From Nitrospirota bacterium (GTDB taxonomy: Bacteria; Nitrospirota; Leptospirillia; Leptospirillales; Leptospirillaceae), in the NCBI GenBank assembly GCA_021827365.1, contig JAKAWK010000002.1, positions 1-48,321 of the forward strand: a stretch of DNA of 48,321 nt, written 5' to 3'. Positions 1-8,614 of this stretch are shown here, in pieces. How positions within the stretch are numbered: the stretch's first letter is position 1; each line of letters starts with the position of its first letter. The notes under the pieces are model-generated. The model ran no database searches and was not told the origin of the DNA. It worked only from the letters and a program-made list of their open reading frames with translations. The position numbers and the translations under genes were made by a program.

Positions 1-270
1 CAGATGTCCTTCAAGGATGGTTTCCGAAAGCGTGGCGATCGCATAACCCAGCGTGCCGACCCCCACGACGATCAGGGCCATCGTAAAAAAAAGGCCGGCC
101 CTGTCGAGGGGATGAACCGTCTGGTATCCGACGGTGGACAGGGTGATGACCGTCATGAAGAGGGAGTCCACCCAACCCCATCCTTCGATCTCCACATATC
201 CGAGTGTTCCCCCTCCGATCAGGAGGAAAAACAGCAAAAGAGAAAGGCGGAATCGCTGGATGGGCGTCAC
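1..270 (-). CDS. Potassium-channel-like (Ion_trans_2) protein, truncated by the window edge
   Basis: Reverse complement of 1-270 from a GTG start reads VTPIQRFRLSLLLFFLLIGGGTLGYVEIEGWGWVDSLFMTVITLSTVGYQTVHPLDRAGLFFTMALIVVGVGTLGYAIATLSETILEGHL. This is two TM helices around a TVGYQ pore-loop motif. Open at the window edge, so missing from the ORF track. Confidence 0.8.
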   Translation of the reverse strand, partial: MTPIQRFRLSLLLFFLLIGGGTLGYVEIEGWGWVDSLFMTVITLSTVGYQTVHPLDRAGLFFTMALIVVGVGTLGYAIATLSETILEGHL

Positions 271-288
271 AGGGACCTTTCTTACTTG

Positions 289-1662
289 TCAGGCTTCGAG
301 CAATCCGGCAAGCTTTCTTTCGAGATCTTCCGGCGTGATGCGGTCCCGGAGATATTTGACCCAGAGGACTTTCTCGGACTCCCGGTACCGGCAGTCGACC
401 ACCCCAGCCATGTCTCCCATCTGGCGAACGAGAGGCATGGGATCGGAGAGTTCCCTCTCCACCGGACGCTCGAATGTTTCGAGAAGGTTCGGATCAGTGA
501 GCCCCAACGAGATAAAAAACCAGATGATGGAGATCACCAGCATCCCGATGAAAAAGGCCTCGTTCGAAACCGTGACCAGGGCTCCGCCCAGGGCCCCGCC
601 TAAAAATGCTCCCAGGAACTGGCTCATATTGAAAACCCCCGACGAGGTCCCCCGCGTCCGGGTCCGGACAAAACGGGTCATGATGGAGGGCATGAGCGGC
701 TCCAAGAGGTTGAATCCGACAAAGAATACCGAAAGACCCGCGATCAGGCCAACTTCGGTGCGGTAACCCATCAGGAAGACCACGAAGCTCAGGACGATGA
801 GGGCGATGGCGATCAGGTATGCCACCTTGAGCTTTTTGCGCTTCTCGGCCACGATCATGCCCGGAACCATGAGGAACATGCCGCCCAGAATCACGGGCAG
901 GTAGACCTTCCACATGCTTTGGGCCGACATGTACTTGTGGAGCAGGACCGGGAAGCTCACAAAGACCCCGGTGAGAAAAAGGTGCAGGGTGAAGACGGAA
1001 ATGTCGATCCGGAGAAGGGCCGGATTTCTGAGAACATACCCAAGCTGCGATAAGGAAAGCTCCATTTCGTTCTTGTGGACCGCACCGACAGGGTTGGGGA
1101 CGACCAGGAGCAGGATCGCGATTCCCAAAAGAGAGAGAACAGCCGTCATCCAGAAGAGAGAAGAGACTCCATAATGGGCCCCCACGATCGGCCCCACGAC
1201 CATCCCGACGGCAAAGGAAAGTCCGATCGAAATCCCGATGCCGGCCATGGCCCGTGTCCGGTATTCTTCCCTTGTAAGATCAGCCATCAGTGCGATCACC
1301 ACCGAAGCCACCGCGCCGGCCCCCTGGAGGAGGCGCCCGACGAAGAGTCCGAGAACCGAATGGGCGCTCGCTGCAAAGACGGATCCGCCGGCAAAGATCA
1401 GAAGCCCGATAATGATGATCGGCTTTCGTCCGAAACGATCGGACAGCATCCCGAACGGGACCTGCAGAAGCGCCTGGGAGAGGCCATAGCCTCCCAGGGC
1501 CAATCCGAGCCACAAGGGGTCCGCTCCCGGTAGCGTCCGGGCATAGAGACTGATCACCGGAAGCACAATGAAAAGTCCGAACATCCTGATTGCAAAAATC
1601 ATGCTGAGGCCGACCAGAGTTTTTTTCTCGACCGGGCTCAGTCCTTCGCCGCCACCTGCCAT
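289..1662 (-). CDS. MFS transporter, YajR-like, with C-terminal ferredoxin-like domain
   Basis: 457 aa, 12 TM-like segments, MFS motif GMLSDRFGRKP. Soluble ~60 aa C-terminal tail VVDCRYRESEKVLWVKYLRDRITPEDLERKLAGLLEA resembles the YAM domain of YajR. Confidence 0.85.
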   Translation of the reverse strand: MAGGGEGLSPVEKKTLVGLSMIFAIRMFGLFIVLPVISLYARTLPGADPLWLGLALGGYGLSQALLQVPFGMLSDRFGRKPIIIIGLLIFAGGSVFAASAHSVLGLFVGRLLQGAGAVASVVIALMADLTREEYRTRAMAGIGISIGLSFAVGMVVGPIVGAHYGVSSLFWMTAVLSLLGIAILLLVVPNPVGAVHKNEMELSLSQLGYVLRNPALLRIDISVFTLHLFLTGVFVSFPVLLHKYMSAQSMWKVYLPVILGGMFLMVPGMIVAEKRKKLKVAYLIAIALIVLSFVVFLMGYRTEVGLIAGLSVFFVGFNLLEPLMPSIMTRFVRTRTRGTSSGVFNMSQFLGAFLGGALGGALVTVSNEAFFIGMLVISIIWFFISLGLTDPNLLETFERPVERELSDPMPLVRQMGDMAGVVDCRYRESEKVLWVKYLRDRITPEDLERKLAGLLEA

Positions 1663-2062
1663 AAAACTATCCTTTCCCGAAATTCAACTGTTTTCTTGTT
1701 TCAAATGACTCTGATTCACCGTAAGACCTGCAGCGCACATCTTTAAAGAGTAACCGTTACGGCTCTTAGAATTCAACCATCGCTGCCAGATAGGCAAGCC
1801 ATATCGGCATGGTTCTCTTGCCAGGGGGTGCCCGATCCCCCTTTCGCTCCGGAACGGTCCGGGGCCCGACCCTTTTGAAGATTGCCCCCGTCTTGATACT
1901 TTCCGGGCGCAGATCCTTTTTTGTCACATTCGGGACCCGAGGAAGGTGTCATTTTTTGACGGTCCGGAAACAGCGTGTCATTTCGGATGGGCCTGTGGAG
2001 GGAGGTCCTTCAAGGGCCGAGGGGATCGGCCCGGAGTGATCACAAGATCGGCGGGCCCGACA

Positions 2063-2248
2063 TTATTTTTGAGGACTGGCGGAAGGAGGGGATGAAGGGT
2101 GGGAATAATGGCTGAAGGAATCCTTGCCCATCAAACCCCACATCATGGAACCGAAAAGGAGAAGAAAAAGACCGATAACACCGGCCAATATAAAAAATAT
2201 CGGCCGGGCATCGGTCCACATCTTTTTGATTTCCGCGATGACCCGCAT
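2063..2248 (-). CDS. Small single-TM membrane protein
   Basis: 61 aa: MRVIAEIKKMWTDARPIFFILAGVIGLFLLLFGSMMWGLMGKDSFSHYSHPSSPPSASPQK. One clear TM helix; AGGA-like RBS upstream of the ATG; tandem with the next small ORF. Confidence 0.55.
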   Translation of the reverse strand: MRVIAEIKKMWTDARPIFFILAGVIGLFLLLFGSMMWGLMGKDSFSHYSHPSSPPSASPQK

Positions 2249-2281
2249 CAGGAATTCCTAAAAAACGACCGGCACGGAAAC

Positions 2282-2410
2282 CTACTTGTCGGGATTGGAA
2301 TAGATAGACGAGATGGCCATAAACCAGCCAGCGACAATTGCAAACCCGAGAGCGATCGGGATTGCCCACTCCAGCGCAGTCCAGTTACCAACGGTTTGAA
2401 TGGGAGCCAT
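2282..2410 (-). CDS. Very small membrane protein (42 aa)
   Basis: Manual translation: MAPIQTVGNWTALEWAIPIALGFAIVAGWFMAISSIYSNPDK*. GGAGG RBS just upstream of the ATG; one hydrophobic helix. Below the ORF-track length cutoff. Confidence 0.5.
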   Translation of the reverse strand: MAPIQTVGNWTALEWAIPIALGFAIVAGWFMAISSIYSNPDK

Positions 2411-2557
2411 TCTGGAACCTCCAGTCAGGATAATGTAATAGTTCGGGCGGCAAAAGGGTGCGTCGCCGATTCCTTGAGAATATCCGAAGAAATCAAAAAT
2501 CGCAAGTCACGAATCTACAGAGGGAATCCGGGAAGACCGATCGCCCCTCCTTGGCCT

Positions 2558-3130
2558 CTATCTCCCGTATCGCCCCACGAGCCTCCCCTTCCCGATCATG
2601 GCAAAATGGAGAAAATAGCCGACCTGGGCCGGCGACGCCCCGGGCGACACCCCGAGCTTCTGGGTCTTCAGGGCATAGACGGTGACGATGTAGTGATGGG
2701 GGCGGTCTCCTTTTGGCGGACAGGGCCCGCCATAGCCCGGAGCCCCGAAGTCCGTCACGGCCTGGACGGCTCCGGCCGGAAGTCGCCGGCCCTCCTTCGT
2801 TCCGACCCCTTCGGGAAGCTCATGGACGGACGGGGGAATATTGTAAACCACCCAGTGCCACCAGCCGGAACCGGTGGGGGCATCCGGGTCGTACACGGTC
2901 AGGGCGACACTTTTCGTCCCCCGGGGAAGGGTGCCCCACCGGATTTCGGGGGAGACATTCCTGCCCTTGCACCCGAATCCGGAAAAGACATATTTCTCTC
3001 CGATCCGGCCTCCATTTTTAAAGGCGGTGCTTGTCACCCGGATCCCGGATGCGGCATAGGAGAGGAGGGGTGACAGAACAAGGATTGCCAGACAAAGACC
3101 CCAAAACATTTTTTTTCCTGCCGGATTCAT
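2558..3130 (-). CDS. YbhB/YbcL (PEBP) family protein, secreted
   Basis: Signal peptide MNPAGKKMFWGLCLAILVLSPLLSYAA; PEBP core CKGRNVSPEIRWGTLPRGTKSVALTVYDPDAPTGSGWWHWVVYNIP. GGAGGTGACGATG RBS supports the start at 3130. Confidence 0.9.
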   Translation of the reverse strand: MNPAGKKMFWGLCLAILVLSPLLSYAASGIRVTSTAFKNGGRIGEKYVFSGFGCKGRNVSPEIRWGTLPRGTKSVALTVYDPDAPTGSGWWHWVVYNIPPSVHELPEGVGTKEGRRLPAGAVQAVTDFGAPGYGGPCPPKGDRPHHYIVTVYALKTQKLGVSPGASPAQVGYFLHFAMIGKGRLVGRYGR

Positions 3131-3185
3131 CGTCACCTCCATGAAGGCTCCCTCCTGGCACGGCGGGGAGACCGGTTGTCGTTCA

Positions 3186-4052
3186 TCAGACAAGGGTCGG
3201 GGAGGAGGTCCAGAACCCGGCCAGAATGAGGGCTCCCAGGAGCGCATGGGAGCGGAACAGGCGAAGGGGTTCCTCCCCGGAGAGCCCCCTTTTGATTCTG
3301 AGGGACTGCCAGAGCACGACGCAAAGGAAGAGGAGAAGGGAGAGGAAAAGCCATCCCGACTGAGGCAGGGAGCGCCCGGCCACCCCCAAAAGAAGGGCCG
3401 CCAGAACGGAGAAAAAAAGGAAGACGGCCCAGAGGGAGTCTCCGAAGGTGACCGCTCCGGAGCGGATCCCGGCCTTTCTGTCATCCGGCAGATCGGCCAC
3501 CGCATAGATCAGGTCGTAGGCCGTGGCCCAAAAAAGGCCGGCCAGGGCCAGGAGAATCCCGGGGAGGGAAATCCTTCCCGTGAGCTGGACCCAGGCCATG
3601 AGGGGGCCCGTCGCCCCGAAGGGAATCCCCATGAAGAGCTGGGGAAGCGGAAAAAAGCGTTTCATCAGGGGATAGACCACCGCTGAGCCGTACCCCAGCA
3701 CAGCCACCAGGATGGCCCCTCCGGAGAAGAACAGGAGAAGGGAGGCCGAGAGAATGGTCAGGAGGCCGAAGATCCCGAGGGCCCAGGAGACGGACAGGCG
3801 ACCGTCGGCCAAGGGGCGCAACTTCGTCCGGGAGACCTGCCCGTCGATCTTCCGGTCGAAGAAATCATTGATGACACATCCTGCCGAGCGCGTCAGAAAG
3901 GATCCGGCCAGGAAAATGGCGATCCATTTCCAGGGAATCTCTCCGGGCCGGGCCAGGAGGAGGGCCCACCCGGCGGGAAGAAAGAGGAGGATCCAGCCGA
4001 TGGGCCGGTCAAACCGGATCAGCTCCAGCGTGGCAAGGAGCCGGCCTCTCAT
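3186..4052 (-). CDS. ubiA: UbiA-family prenyltransferase (4-hydroxybenzoate polyprenyltransferase)
   Basis: 288 aa polytopic membrane protein with NDFFDRKIDGQVSRTKLRPLADG and DLIYAVADLPDDRKAGIRS, the two Asp-rich motifs of UbiA. Confidence 0.92.
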   Translation of the reverse strand: MRGRLLATLELIRFDRPIGWILLFLPAGWALLLARPGEIPWKWIAIFLAGSFLTRSAGCVINDFFDRKIDGQVSRTKLRPLADGRLSVSWALGIFGLLTILSASLLLFFSGGAILVAVLGYGSAVVYPLMKRFFPLPQLFMGIPFGATGPLMAWVQLTGRISLPGILLALAGLFWATAYDLIYAVADLPDDRKAGIRSGAVTFGDSLWAVFLFFSVLAALLLGVAGRSLPQSGWLFLSLLLFLCVVLWQSLRIKRGLSGEEPLRLFRSHALLGALILAGFWTSSPTLV

Positions 4053-4582
4053 GGGGGTCCGCCTCCGGCAAGACGCAAAAGGGGAGGAAGAAAAAACTCC
4101 TCGATCCTGAGAGAGAGGCCCTCTCGGGTCCCCATCCGGTAGGAGCGGGCCCAGGTCTCCCCCGTTTCGCTGGGTCCGTCGGAATCGAAGGGGCCGAAGA
4201 TGGAGAAGACAGAGAATTCATCCTTGAGGAGGGGTCCGTAGCGGGCCTCCATCGACTGGCCAATGGCCAGGTCTCCCCGCAGGAGGGTGGCGATAAAGGG
4301 ATCGGATCCCCCCCCCGGCGAAGGAAGAAGGCGTGTTCTGGCGAAGACAAGACGACCCAGGGTGGGAACCCGGAGATAGACCTTTCTCTGCCCTTCCGGG
4401 GAGTCCGGAAGAAGAACGGTTTCGACCTCCACCCTCTCCCCCGAGAGAAAGGTCAGGGATCGGGTCAGGGTTCCGTCAAGACCGAGCAGCATCCGGAAGG
4501 GGCCGGGAAGGCGGGAAAAGCCGGCCGGAACCGGGCCTTCGAGAATCGCCTCCATAGCCTTCGGCTCCGTTCCTTCCTTCAC
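4049..4582 (-). CDS. Chorismate--pyruvate lyase-like (UbiC/DUF98) protein
   Basis: 177 aa with MLLGLDGTLTRSLTFLSGERVEVETV, RKVYLRVPTLGRLVFARTRLL and LRGDLAIGQSMEAR. Pattern and genomic context (4-nt overlap with ubiA) fit a UbiC-like lyase. Confidence 0.7.
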   Translation of the reverse strand: MKEGTEPKAMEAILEGPVPAGFSRLPGPFRMLLGLDGTLTRSLTFLSGERVEVETVLLPDSPEGQRKVYLRVPTLGRLVFARTRLLPSPGGGSDPFIATLLRGDLAIGQSMEARYGPLLKDEFSVFSIFGPFDSDGPSETGETWARSYRMGTREGLSLRIEEFFLPPLLRLAGGGPP

Positions 4583-6150
4583 GAGGCCCGGGCCACAACA
4601 GATCCCTTGGCCGAAACCCCGGCGAGTCCCAGGGATCTCTTGATCTCCCGCATCACCACGCGCCCCATGGCCATGGGCTCGATGTCCCAGGCCAGAAGAC
4701 AGGCCTTCGCGATCAGCTCACCCAAGGGTCCGGGATTGTAGAGAAGTTTTCTGATCGTCCAGGGATTGAGGGAGATGGGGTCGTAGTCCGGGTCGAGCCA
4801 CCCTTCCCTCATGAGACGCTTCTCGAAACTCGTGTGCGGCTGGACCGCCAGAAAGAAGACCATGGGATAGACATTTTCCGGCCCGAAGATGTCGCAGATT
4901 TCCTCGTAGCTCTCGACCGCACAGGCCAGGGACTCCGGAGTCTCTCCGGGGGCGTTCAGGGAATAGTTCAGGATGATCTTTCCCCGGTAGCCGGCCGCCT
5001 TGAGGTTGCGGCACCCTTCCATCAGCCCCTCGAGGCGGAACCCCATCTTGAGGGAGTCCAGGATCTCCTGGGACCCCGAGGTGATCGCCACTTCAAGGTC
5101 TCCCATCCCCGACTCCACCATCAGGCGCGCCATTTCAGGAGAGATGAGGCTTGTGCGGATATACCCGCTCCAGGTGATGTCGAGACGGCTGTCCCGGAGG
5201 GCCGTCAGGAGCGAAAGGGCCTCAGGCACGGCCTTGACGCCGGGGATGAACTGGGCATCGGCGAACCAGAAGTTTTTTATTCCCCACCTGTCCCGGTACT
5301 GGCGGATTTCCTCCACCACCTCCTCGGGGTCACGATAGTAAACCCGTTTCCCCTCGATGTAGGTATAGAGACAGAAGGAGCATCCGTAGGGACACCCCCG
5401 CTTGGTCTGGATGCCGACCGTTTTCCCGTGGTAGATCTCATGGCCGGGGAAAACCGATTCAAGATAGGCAAGATCGAAGGGGGCGCGACGGATTTCCACG
5501 GCCCCCGCCTTCTTGCCCAGGAGGATCTGGGACCCCTTGCGGGTGATGACCCGTTCGTCATCGACCGGCCGCCCCTCCAGGGTCTTGATCATGGCCTCCT
5601 CACCCTCTCCGACCACCCCGATGACCCCCTCGGGAAGGAGGCGGATGATCTGTTCGGCGAAGACGGAAAAGGCTCCGCCCCCTACCATGACACGGGCCTT
5701 GGGGGCGCGACGGACCCCTTCCTTGATGAAGCGGAGCTTCTTGTGGAATTCGGAACGGTATTTCCAAACCATGCGAAGGCCGTCCCAGGCGGCATAGGCC
5801 CGGGTGAGAAGATTGGGGGAATAATAAAATTCGAAGGCCCGGCGGAGGGAGTTGTCTCCCTCGTGGGGAGCGAAGATCTGAACATCGCGCCAGGAATAGG
5901 CCAGGAGATCGGGGGAGAACTCCTCGATCCTGGAGGTCAAGGCCTTCATCTGGTCGGGCTCCTCGAATCGGGTCAGGTCGAGGACCTCCAAGGTCACCTC
6001 CGGATGCTCCCGGTGGATCCAGTTCACGAGATAGCCGATTCCCACCGGAAAGATCTGGCGGACGGGAAGCCAGACGAAGAGAATCCTCCGGTACAGGCTG
6101 GGTGGGCGGGTCCCTGTCCCCGCCACCATGGGCAGTTCCATTGTCTCCAT
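4579..6150 (-). CDS. B12-binding-domain radical SAM protein
   Basis: 523 aa. Radical SAM motif CPYGCSFC (CxxxCxxC) in TKRGCPYGCSFCLYTYIEGKRVYYRDPEEVVEEI; N-terminal Rossmann-like cobalamin-binding-type region ending MVGGGAFSVFAEQII...GVVGEGEEAM. Confidence 0.9.
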   Translation of the reverse strand: METMELPMVAGTGTRPPSLYRRILFVWLPVRQIFPVGIGYLVNWIHREHPEVTLEVLDLTRFEEPDQMKALTSRIEEFSPDLLAYSWRDVQIFAPHEGDNSLRRAFEFYYSPNLLTRAYAAWDGLRMVWKYRSEFHKKLRFIKEGVRRAPKARVMVGGGAFSVFAEQIIRLLPEGVIGVVGEGEEAMIKTLEGRPVDDERVITRKGSQILLGKKAGAVEIRRAPFDLAYLESVFPGHEIYHGKTVGIQTKRGCPYGCSFCLYTYIEGKRVYYRDPEEVVEEIRQYRDRWGIKNFWFADAQFIPGVKAVPEALSLLTALRDSRLDITWSGYIRTSLISPEMARLMVESGMGDLEVAITSGSQEILDSLKMGFRLEGLMEGCRNLKAAGYRGKIILNYSLNAPGETPESLACAVESYEEICDIFGPENVYPMVFFLAVQPHTSFEKRLMREGWLDPDYDPISLNPWTIRKLLYNPGPLGELIAKACLLAWDIEPMAMGRVVMREIKRSLGLAGVSAKGSVVARAS

Positions 6151-6902
6151 TACTTATCTCCCATATGGATCGCCACGATCCCTCCCGACAGGTTCCGGTA
6201 GACGACATTGGAAAACCCGGCCTTCCTGATCGTCTCGCTGAATATCTCCTGGTCAGGAAATTTCGCGATCGACGCCGGCAGGTATTCGTAGATCCCCGTA
6301 TTGTCCCTCGATATCCATTTTCCGATTTTTGGCAGTATGTAAAAGGAATAGAAACGGTACAGCCCGTCCCAAAGGGCATTGACGGGATGGGAAAACTCCA
6401 GGCACGCAAATCGGCCGCCCGGCTTCAGGACCCTGTAAATTTCCGACAGGGCCACATCGAGATTGGTCACGTTCCTGAGGCCGAATCCCACCGTCAGGCG
6501 GTCCACCGATCCCGCGGGAAGGGGAATGCTTTCAGCATTTGCCTGGATCATGACCGGCCGTGCCCGGCTCTTTCTCTCCTTCAGGCCGTCGATGACCCGG
6601 GATCGGGCCTTGGAAAGGCCCACACGGAGCATGGCCATATTGAGGTCGACGGTCATGACAAGGCCCTCCCCTCCTGCCTTCTCCGCGGCCAGAAGAGACA
6701 GGTCGGCGGTTCCCCCGCACAGGTCCAGAATCACATGGCCTTTCTCGATCTTCAAAAGATCAATCGTCAGGCGCTTCCACCGGTGATGCTGGCCAAGGCT
6801 CAGGACGGAATTGTTGAGGTCATAGGCCTTGGCGGCCGAGGTGAACATGTTCTGGACGACGTCCTGCTTGCGTTCCTTGGCAGGAAGGGAATACTCCGAC
6901 AT
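6150..6902 (-). CDS. ubiE: UbiE/MenG-family quinone C-methyltransferase
   Basis: SAM-binding ILDLCGGTADLSLLAAEKAGGEG; GFGLRNVTNLDVALSEIYRVLKPGGRFACLEFSHP is diagnostic. AAAGGA RBS supports the ATG at 6902 (ORF track start is 6926). Confidence 0.93.
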   Translation of the reverse strand: MSEYSLPAKERKQDVVQNMFTSAAKAYDLNNSVLSLGQHHRWKRLTIDLLKIEKGHVILDLCGGTADLSLLAAEKAGGEGLVMTVDLNMAMLRVGLSKARSRVIDGLKERKSRARPVMIQANAESIPLPAGSVDRLTVGFGLRNVTNLDVALSEIYRVLKPGGRFACLEFSHPVNALWDGLYRFYSFYILPKIGKWISRDNTGIYEYLPASIAKFPDQEIFSETIRKAGFSNVVYRNLSGGIVAIHMGDK

Positions 6903-6985
6903 TCCGGTCCTTTCGGATATTGGCATGAAAAGGGTGTGCCCCGCCGACGCGTGGACGGGCCGTTGGCCCCTTGATCAGTTTTCCC

Positions 6986-7013
6986 ATTATAACCCAAGAT
7001 TTCCCGGGATCAA
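6986..7013 (-). promoter_or_regulatory. Candidate sigma70-type promoter for the ubiE operon
   Basis: Minus strand TTGATC-16 nt-TATAAT, about 85 nt upstream of the ubiE start. Confidence 0.5.
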
Positions 7014-7078
7014 TCGAACTCTTCCGGACCCGAGCAATTCTCCTTGGAAGTCGTCCTGTGCTGTGGCACAATCAAGCC

Positions 7079-8614
7079 ATGAGCCTCCAGAAAATCGCCC
7101 TCATCGACATCGGATCGAACTCCATGCGCCTCGAGATCGTGGCCATTCGGGGGGGCGATTTCTGGACCGTTGCCCGCTACAAGAGTTCGGCCCGAATCGC
7201 CTCAGGAATGTATCCCTCGCTTCTGATAACTCCGGAGGCTATCGACCGGGCCTGCCGGGCTCTCGAAGATTTTCGCCGCCGGATCGGTCTCCATCAGGCC
7301 GATGAGGTCCGGTGCGTCGCCACATCGGCTGTCAGGGATGCCAAAAACCGCCATGAGGTTCTCGAGCGCCTGTCGGCCTCCCTGTCAGGAGAGGTCGAGG
7401 TCCTGTCGGGAGAGCAGGAGGGCCGGTACAGTTGTCTTGGGGTCCAGAACGGGTTCGACCAGCCGGATGCCCTCGTTTTCGACATCGGAGGCGGAAGCGC
7501 CGAGCTGATCGACCTCCGGGACAATCACCCGAGGAAAATCCTGACCCTTCCGCTGGGGGCTGTCCGTCTGTCCGAGATGTTTTTCGAAAATCGGGGGCGG
7601 CCGACTCCCGCCGAATGGAAAAAAATGGAGCGATATATCACTGTCACGCTAGAAGAGTCCGGACTCTTCGACCGATCCTTTCCGGCCCTGATCGGAGTGG
7701 GCGGAACGGCTCGTCAGGTGGCGCGCATTTCGCAAAAGATCCGATCCTACCCTTTTTTCCCCGACATCCACCATTACGAGATTCCCGCCCGGGAGGTGGC
7801 CCGGATCACCAAACGGACCGGCCGCAGGCTCACTCCCGAGCAGGCGCGGACCTTCAACATCGGGGCTGACCGGGCCGACATCCTTCCCGCGGGACTTTCG
7901 GTCATCAGTGCGATCACCTCCCTCTCCGGGGCCCCCATTCTGACATTTTCCCACTACGGACTCCGCCAGGGACTCTTCATGGAACTCTATCACAAGTCCA
8001 ACGCCATTGAGGAAGGCCCCGTGGGCCGGGCGACACTTAGGCGCCTCTCCCGCCGTTACGGCCGGATCCGGGATTCGAAGCCGCTTCGGGAGACCCTTCA
8101 CGAACTCCTCAAGCGCCTTCTGCCGGCCCCCCTCCAGTCGCCCAGACTCCTCCTCCTTTGCGACATGATGGGAACCCTGGCCCTGCTCCCCGTTTTTTAC
8201 AACCCCTCTCCCAACACCCGGGAGCTCTGGGATCTCCTTTTGCATGGGGATCTTCCGGGACTTTCCCAGCGGGACCGCCTCCTGTGCGGCCTGATCCTCT
8301 GCCAGACGGAAGACCGGACGGGACGGGCCAAAAAGAAGGGCCATCCCTACCTTCGCCACCTGACAAAGGAAGACCAGCGCCTTCTTGGCCTCCTTTCTCC
8401 CCTCCTGGGACTCGCGCGCGACATTCTCCTCTCTTCGGGCGGAAAGGAGGCCGCCCTGTCCTACCGGGCCCCGGTCCTCAGGGTCATGCCCCGTGATCTC
8501 GAGGAGTCGGACGAATCACTCTCCCTCCTGGCCACCGAAAGCCGGGAGATCGGCCTGGGACACCCCCTGTCGGTACAGTGGTTTTCAGAACCGAAAATCC
8601 GTCCCGAAGACTGA
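7079..8614 (+). CDS. ppx: Ppx/GppA-family exopolyphosphatase / pppGpp phosphatase
   Basis: MSLQKIALIDIGSNSMRLEIV and VFDIGGGSAELIDL; IGVGGTARQVARI. Start at 7079 chosen because the family N-terminus begins there. Confidence 0.9.
   Translation: MSLQKIALIDIGSNSMRLEIVAIRGGDFWTVARYKSSARIASGMYPSLLITPEAIDRACRALEDFRRRIGLHQADEVRCVATSAVRDAKNRHEVLERLSASLSGEVEVLSGEQEGRYSCLGVQNGFDQPDALVFDIGGGSAELIDLRDNHPRKILTLPLGAVRLSEMFFENRGRPTPAEWKKMERYITVTLEESGLFDRSFPALIGVGGTARQVARISQKIRSYPFFPDIHHYEIPAREVARITKRTGRRLTPEQARTFNIGADRADILPAGLSVISAITSLSGAPILTFSHYGLRQGLFMELYHKSNAIEEGPVGRATLRRLSRRYGRIRDSKPLRETLHELLKRLLPAPLQSPRLLLLCDMMGTLALLPVFYNPSPNTRELWDLLLHGDLPGLSQRDRLLCGLILCQTEDRTGRAKKKGHPYLRHLTKEDQRLLGLLSPLLGLARDILLSSGGKEAALSYRAPVLRVMPRDLEESDESLSLLATESREIGLGHPLSVQWFSEPKIRPED

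Noticed and set aside
1809-2039. 76-aa plus-strand ORF in the long intergenic region
   Set aside because: No convincing RBS or motif; composition resembles noise. Treated as non-coding.
2099-3073. 324-aa plus-strand ORF opposite the PEBP gene and small ORFs
   Set aside because: Composition artefact; the PEBP protein on the minus strand is clearly real.
4834-6201. 455-aa plus-strand ORF opposite the radical SAM gene
   Set aside because: Shadow ORF of a well-supported CDS; no family motif recognised.
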